Source of the DNA: JARROD01 sp037384225
GTDB lineage: Bacteria; Pseudomonadota; Gammaproteobacteria; Pseudomonadales; Cellvibrionaceae
Direction of reading: 5' to 3'
Assembly: GCA_037384225.1 (NCBI GenBank)
Contig: JARROD010000139.1
Location: 1 to 8,933, forward strand
DNA length: 8,933 nucleotides
Below, in pieces: positions 5,373-8,933 of the stretch. The notes under the pieces were generated by a model. It did not search any database. It was given only the letters and a program-made list of their open reading frames with translations, and was not told the DNA's origin. The position numbers were made by a program, and so were the translations under genes. Within the stretch, counting starts at the first letter, position 1. Each line of letters opens with the position of its first letter.

Positions 5373-7383
5373 GCTAGGCCACTTTGCGCTGATACTGGCG
5401 CTGTTTCTGAGCATCTCCATGGCGGTGTTGCCTTTGATCGGTACTTACACGGGTAACACGCTGTGGATGGCTAGCAGCCGTTCACTGGCGACCGGTTACT
5501 TTGTATTTATCGCTATTGCCTTCGGCTGTCTGGCTTACGCTTTTCAACACGATGATTTTTCAGTCAGGTATGTGGTCAGCAATTCCAACACCCTGTTACC
5601 GGCGATCTATAAATTCACCGCTGTCTGGGGTGGGCACGAGGGGTCGATTTTGTTGTGGGTGCTGATACTTTCGGCGTGGACACTCGCCGTTAGCGTTTTC
5701 AGTCGCCGGCTGCCGTTGGACATGCTGGCACGGGTGCTGTCGGTACTGGGAATGGTCGCCACCGGCTTTTTGCTGTTTATGTTGATGACGTCGAACCCGT
5801 TCGACCGTATTTTGCCCCGCTCTCCGCAACAGGGTAGCGACCTCAATCCGCTGTTGCAGGATCCCGGCATGATTATCCATCCGCCGGTGCTGTATATGGG
5901 ATACGTGGGATTTGCGGTGGCATTCGCCTTTGCTATTGCAGCCCTGCTTTCCGGGCGTCTGGACAGCGCCTGGGCGCGCTGGTCGCGACCCTGGACCAAT
6001 GTCGCCTGGGCCTTTCTAAGCCTGGGCCTCGCCCTGGGAAGTTGGTGGGCATACTATGAACTGGGCTGGGGCGGCTGGTGGTTCTGGGACCCGGTGGAAA
6101 ACGCCGCGTTCATGCCCTGGTTGGTGGGTACCGCTTTGATTCACTCGCTGGCGGTAACGGAAAAGCGCGGCGTGTTTAAAAGCTGGACCATTCTGCTGGC
6201 CATATTCGCATTTTCACTCAGTCTGCTGGGTACCTTTCTAGTGCGTTCCGGTGTTATCACCTCCGTGCACGCCTTCGCCAATGACCCGGAACGCGGCATT
6301 TTTATTCTGCTGTTTCTGCTGGTGGTTATCGGCGGCTCCCTGCTGTTGTACGCCCTGAGGGTGCCGGCGATAAAAAACGTTGTGGCTTTTTCCTGGTTTT
6401 CCCGTGAAACCCTGTTGCTGGGCAATAATATTCTGCTGATGCTGGTCACGGCGACGGTGCTTCTGGGAACCCTCTATCCACTGATTGCCGATGCCCTGGA
6501 GTGGGGTAAAATTTCGGTCGGTCCGCCGTACTTTAATTTCTTCTTTGCGCCCTTGATGGGCGTCCTGTGTCTGCTGCTCGGTGTCGGCATTGTCAGTAAC
6601 TGGAAGCGCACTCGGTTTGAGGTACTGCGCCAGTGGCTGCAGGTGCCTCTACTGATAAGCGTGGCGGCAGGTCTGGTGTTTCCGGCGATCTATGGCGACA
6701 AGTACAGTGTTGCGGCGGCTGTGTCTGTGTTTGTGGGGGTGTGGATCGTAGCGGCGACTGTGAACGACATCCGCCGCCGACTGCGTAACGCGAGCGAAAT
6801 CGGTGCCGGACTGAAACGCTTGGGCCCCAGCTACTATGGGATGGTGAGCGCCCATATCGGGGTAGCCTTTTCCCTGCTGGGGGTGTGCCTAAACACCATC
6901 TACAGCGACCAGCGGGACCTGCGTATCGAAGAGGGCAAGCAGATCACGGCCGGTGGCTACAGCTATCAACTGGTAGGGGTGGAAAAAGTGCGCGGCCCCA
7001 ATTATATGGCCGATGAGGGCACGGTGTTGGTAACCCGGGGCGGCCGCGATGTCGCCTCACTGAAACCGCAAAAGCGCCACTATATGTCGGGTGGCAATAT
7101 TATGACTGAAGCGGCGATCGACGCCGGCTTTATCCGCGATATCTATGTGGCCCTGGGTGAATCGCTGGGCGGCCGGTCCTGGGCGGTGCGAGTGCATTTT
7201 AAACCCTTCGTGCGCTGGATTTGGCTGGGAGCCCTGTTAATGGGCTTTGGCGCTATGCTGGCGGTTATCGACAAACGTTATCGAGTGAAAGTAAAAGCGT
7301 CCGCACAGGAAGCTGGTTCGCCGGTGCCGGAAGCGGGGGTAAGTATCAATAAACCGGGAATGGAATTGAAGGAGAACGCCTGA
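5362..7383 (+). CDS. ccmF: Cytochrome c haem lyase subunit CcmF
   Basis: CcmF is the large inner-membrane protein of the haem lyase; it takes haem from holo-CcmE and, with CcmH/CcmI, ligates it to apocytochrome c. The 673-residue product has many transmembrane helices (about 15), HEGSILLW (H92), MIIHPPVLYMGY (H173), the WWD domain WGGWWFWDPVENAAFMPWL (236-254), IHSLAVTEKRG (H261), VITSVHAFANDP (H303) and MVSAHIGVAFS (H498). H173, H261 and H303 coincide with E. coli numbering as I recall it. The start MVPELGHFALILAL is typical. GAAGG (5349-5353) lies 8 bases before the ATG, inside ccmE, and the genes overlap by 11 bases. A C-terminal tail after the last helix (about 25 residues, rich in Ala, Pro, Glu) makes it slightly longer than usual. 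Confidence 0.97.
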   Translation: MVPELGHFALILALFLSISMAVLPLIGTYTGNTLWMASSRSLATGYFVFIAIAFGCLAYAFQHDDFSVRYVVSNSNTLLPAIYKFTAVWGGHEGSILLWVLILSAWTLAVSVFSRRLPLDMLARVLSVLGMVATGFLLFMLMTSNPFDRILPRSPQQGSDLNPLLQDPGMIIHPPVLYMGYVGFAVAFAFAIAALLSGRLDSAWARWSRPWTNVAWAFLSLGLALGSWWAYYELGWGGWWFWDPVENAAFMPWLVGTALIHSLAVTEKRGVFKSWTILLAIFAFSLSLLGTFLVRSGVITSVHAFANDPERGIFILLFLLVVIGGSLLLYALRVPAIKNVVAFSWFSRETLLLGNNILLMLVTATVLLGTLYPLIADALEWGKISVGPPYFNFFFAPLMGVLCLLLGVGIVSNWKRTRFEVLRQWLQVPLLISVAAGLVFPAIYGDKYSVAAAVSVFVGVWIVAATVNDIRRRLRNASEIGAGLKRLGPSYYGMVSAHIGVAFSLLGVCLNTIYSDQRDLRIEEGKQITAGGYSYQLVGVEKVRGPNYMADEGTVLVTRGGRDVASLKPQKRHYMSGGNIMTEAAIDAGFIRDIYVALGESLGGRSWAVRVHFKPFVRWIWLGALLMGFGAMLAVIDKRYRVKVKASAQEAGSPVPEAGVSINKPGMELKENA

Positions 7384-7387
7384 GAAT

Positions 7388-7918
7388 ATGGGACGTTTAA
7401 AGTTATTTATACCGCTGGGAATTTTTCTCATACTGGCCGTGTTTTTCTGGCGCGGACTGAGTATCGACCCTACCAGTCTGCCATCGGCGCTCATTGATAA
7501 ACCGGTACCGGCGTTCAAACTTTCGACCCTGAAAGACGAGCAGCATCTTGTTGACCAGGAGGAGTTTAAGGGCAAAGTGTCACTGGTAAATGTGTGGGCA
7601 ACCTGGTGTGTAACCTGTCGCTATGAGCACCCTTTTTTGATCAAGCTAAAGGACAAGGGTGTGCCTATTTACGGTATCAACTACAAGGATGATGTCGCCC
7701 AGGCGCGGGAATGGTTACAGGAGTTTCACGACCCTTATGTGTTAAGTGTGGTGGATGCAGATGGCCGCCTGGGACTTGACCTGGGCGTGTACGGGGCGCC
7801 GGAAACCTATGTCGTGGATACCAAAGGCGTCATTCGCTACAAGCATGTAGGGGCTGTCGACGAAATGCTGTGGGAGAAAAAGTTAAAACCGTTAATGGCT
7901 TCCCTGCGGCGTGATTGA
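7388..7918 (+). CDS. ccmG: Thiol:disulfide interchange protein CcmG (DsbE)
   Basis: CcmG is a membrane-anchored periplasmic thioredoxin-like protein that supplies reductant to apocytochrome c or CcmH so that haem can be attached. The 176-residue product has an N-terminal uncleaved signal anchor (residues 4-23), the family segment DKPVPAFKLSTL, the active site WATWCVTCRYEHP (C74 and C77), YGINYKDD and the cis-proline loop GVYGAPETYVVD (P138). Length is normal. It starts 4 bases after the ccmF stop; an AAGGAG (7369-7374) is 13 bases upstream, slightly far. It is the last gene of the operon here: ccmH, which normally follows, is missing and a convergent gene begins 61 bases later. Confidence 0.96.
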   Translation: MGRLKLFIPLGIFLILAVFFWRGLSIDPTSLPSALIDKPVPAFKLSTLKDEQHLVDQEEFKGKVSLVNVWATWCVTCRYEHPFLIKLKDKGVPIYGINYKDDVAQAREWLQEFHDPYVLSVVDADGRLGLDLGVYGAPETYVVDTKGVIRYKHVGAVDEMLWEKKLKPLMASLRRD

Positions 7919-7950
7919 TCAACACTTCGCCAATATTTCGTGTGCGGCTC

Positions 7951-7976
7951 ATACCCAAAGCGCAAGCTTTGGGTAT
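7951..7976. terminator. Perfect 11-bp hairpin between convergent ccmG and hydrolase
   Basis: ATACCCAAAGC (7951-7961) and GCTTTGGGTAT (7966-7976) are exact reverse complements around a GCAA tetraloop. The hairpin lies 32 bases after the ccmG stop and 3 bases beyond the stop of the minus-strand hydrolase gene, where a bidirectional terminator would be expected. No U-tract follows on either strand, so classical intrinsic termination would be weak. It may instead protect 3' ends or be a member of a dispersed palindromic family, as its arm sequence recurs upstream of fliK. Confidence 0.55.
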
Positions 7977-7979
7977 CCT

Positions 7980-8933
7980 TTACCGCAGCGCCAACTGACG
8001 CTGATTATAACTTTCCAAAACAAAGTCGACCGCCTCTCGAATGGCAAATGCCGGGGCGCTGTGAGTTGTGCGGGCGTTAGGTATCTTTTTATCGAAATAA
8101 AAACTGGTGGTGTCTTTGTACTTGTATTTTGTGTAACCAAAATGAACACTGCTCTCGGTTGATTTCCTGTTCATATAGACCGTTGAATGGTAGGGCATAT
8201 AGGTGGATCGCAGGCCCTCTGCAGCGACATAGGAGGCGACCGGGTAAAATTTATTGTGTATGGCAAGATCGTCCCAGTCCGTTTCCCAACGGCTTTCGCC
8301 ATTGCTGAGCGCAACAGCGCAGGTGCTCATAGGGTCGATAATATTCGCCATAAAAACGTCGTCGGTCTCGACCATCCTCAACCAGCCGTAGTGCTCCTCA
8401 TAGGCCGGATCGCCGTCGAGCATCTGATGCCCGGCGGTGTAGTCGAGAACCAAGGTCGCGATGTCTTCCACCCATTCACTGAGTGTTACCCCCCAGTGGG
8501 GCGAATCTACGGAAACATAGGTTTCAACGCCCATTGAATTGTATTCTTGTGCAAACATGGTTCTGGCGACTATCCCCCCCATGGAACCACCGACGATAGC
8601 GAGGTGGTAGTCGGGTTGCGCCTGGGTGTCGAGATACTCAATAAAACGGGCAAGGTTATCGGCGTTGTCTTTTAAATCGATCGAACCGTCGACATAGTCG
8701 AAATAAATAATGTCCCAACCGAGGGGACCGATAAGGTCTATAAGCTCTAAATATTCACTGTATAGTTTGTCAGCGGGATGGTCGTCATTTTCAGTATCGA
8801 AACCGGCAACCAGCATGAACACTTTATCGAGGGGGCCATTGACTTCCCAGGCAGTCAGATAACCTTCGTGGCCATTGATCACGGTTTTGTCATATATGAT
8901 ACTTTCGGCGGCGCTTTGGGTGTGGAAAAAAAG
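7980..8933 (-). CDS. Exported alpha/beta-hydrolase, lipase/esterase-like (5' end outside window)
   Basis: The frame is open to the right edge, so the start lies outside; a GTG at 8882 would give 300 residues, but coding-like sequence continues upstream. The upstream residues (LFFHTQSAAESIIYD) look like the end of a secretion signal with a possible cleavage after QSA or SAA, suggesting an exported enzyme. Counting from GTG 8882, a strand with FMLVAGFDTEND (22-33) is followed by WDIIYFDY, the nucleophile elbow VGGSMGG (S100), YVSVDSPHWG (typical of lipases) and a candidate catalytic histidine in THSAPAF (H274). The catalytic aspartate is not certain. The fold resembles PGAP1-like or lipase-type serine hydrolases; substrate unknown. 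It has no evident link to cytochrome maturation and is convergent with it. The DNA looks less GC-rich than ccm, which could reflect separate acquisition. Confidence 0.7.
   Translation of the reverse strand, partial: LFFHTQSAAESIIYDKTVINGHEGYLTAWEVNGPLDKVFMLVAGFDTENDDHPADKLYSEYLELIDLIGPLGWDIIYFDYVDGSIDLKDNADNLARFIEYLDTQAQPDYHLAIVGGSMGGIVARTMFAQEYNSMGVETYVSVDSPHWGVTLSEWVEDIATLVLDYTAGHQMLDGDPAYEEHYGWLRMVETDDVFMANIIDPMSTCAVALSNGESRWETDWDDLAIHNKFYPVASYVAAEGLRSTYMPYHSTVYMNRKSTESSVHFGYTKYKYKDTTSFYFDKKIPNARTTHSAPAFAIREAVDFVLESYNQRQLALR

Overview
The window comes from a Gram-negative bacterium, most likely a gammaproteobacterium. It combines System I cytochrome c maturation genes with polar-flagellum type genes (a fliK/flhB-like pair) and closely resembles Pseudomonas- and Cellvibrio-type gene orders. 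The lineage is inferred from gene content and protein similarity only; there is no rRNA or other phylogenetic marker here.

Layout. Bases 1-226 hold nothing firmly assignable apart from an open frame of doubtful reality entering from the left edge. Bases 227-1989 (minus strand) carry a two-gene flagellar export unit: fliK, the hook-length control protein, followed with an ATGA overlap by a small FlhB-like switch-domain protein. Bases 1990-2405 are a long non-coding divergent region with candidate promoters, a large inverted repeat and a possible 17-codon leader frame. Bases 2406-7918 (plus strand) are a compact cytochrome c maturation operon in the order ccmA-ccmB-ccmC-ccmD-ccmE-ccmF-ccmG. It has overlapping or near-abutting junctions except for a 115-base gap before ccmC. 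Bases 7919-7979 are a short convergent spacer with a perfect 11-bp hairpin. Bases 7980-8933 (minus strand) hold the C-terminal part of an exported alpha/beta-hydrolase that runs off the right edge.

How the genes work together. CcmA and CcmB form the ABC transporter that acts with CcmC and CcmD to load haem onto the periplasmic chaperone CcmE and release it. CcmF takes haem from holo-CcmE and, with CcmH (and CcmI), attaches it to reduced CXXCH motifs of apocytochromes. CcmG is the thioredoxin-like reductant of this branch. All diagnostic residues of these proteins are visible: ABC motifs, WWD domains, the histidine ligands, the CcmE haem-binding histidine and the CcmG CXXC.

Most notable points. 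The operon stops after ccmG, with no ccmH or ccmI before the convergent hydrolase. The FlhB-like protein begins just after where the NPTH autocleavage site would be. ccmA appears to start at TTG, overlapping the stop of a small upstream frame. The 1990-2405 region contains an unexplained large imperfect hairpin. I do not see a previously undescribed multi-gene system here; the core is conventional and well recognised.
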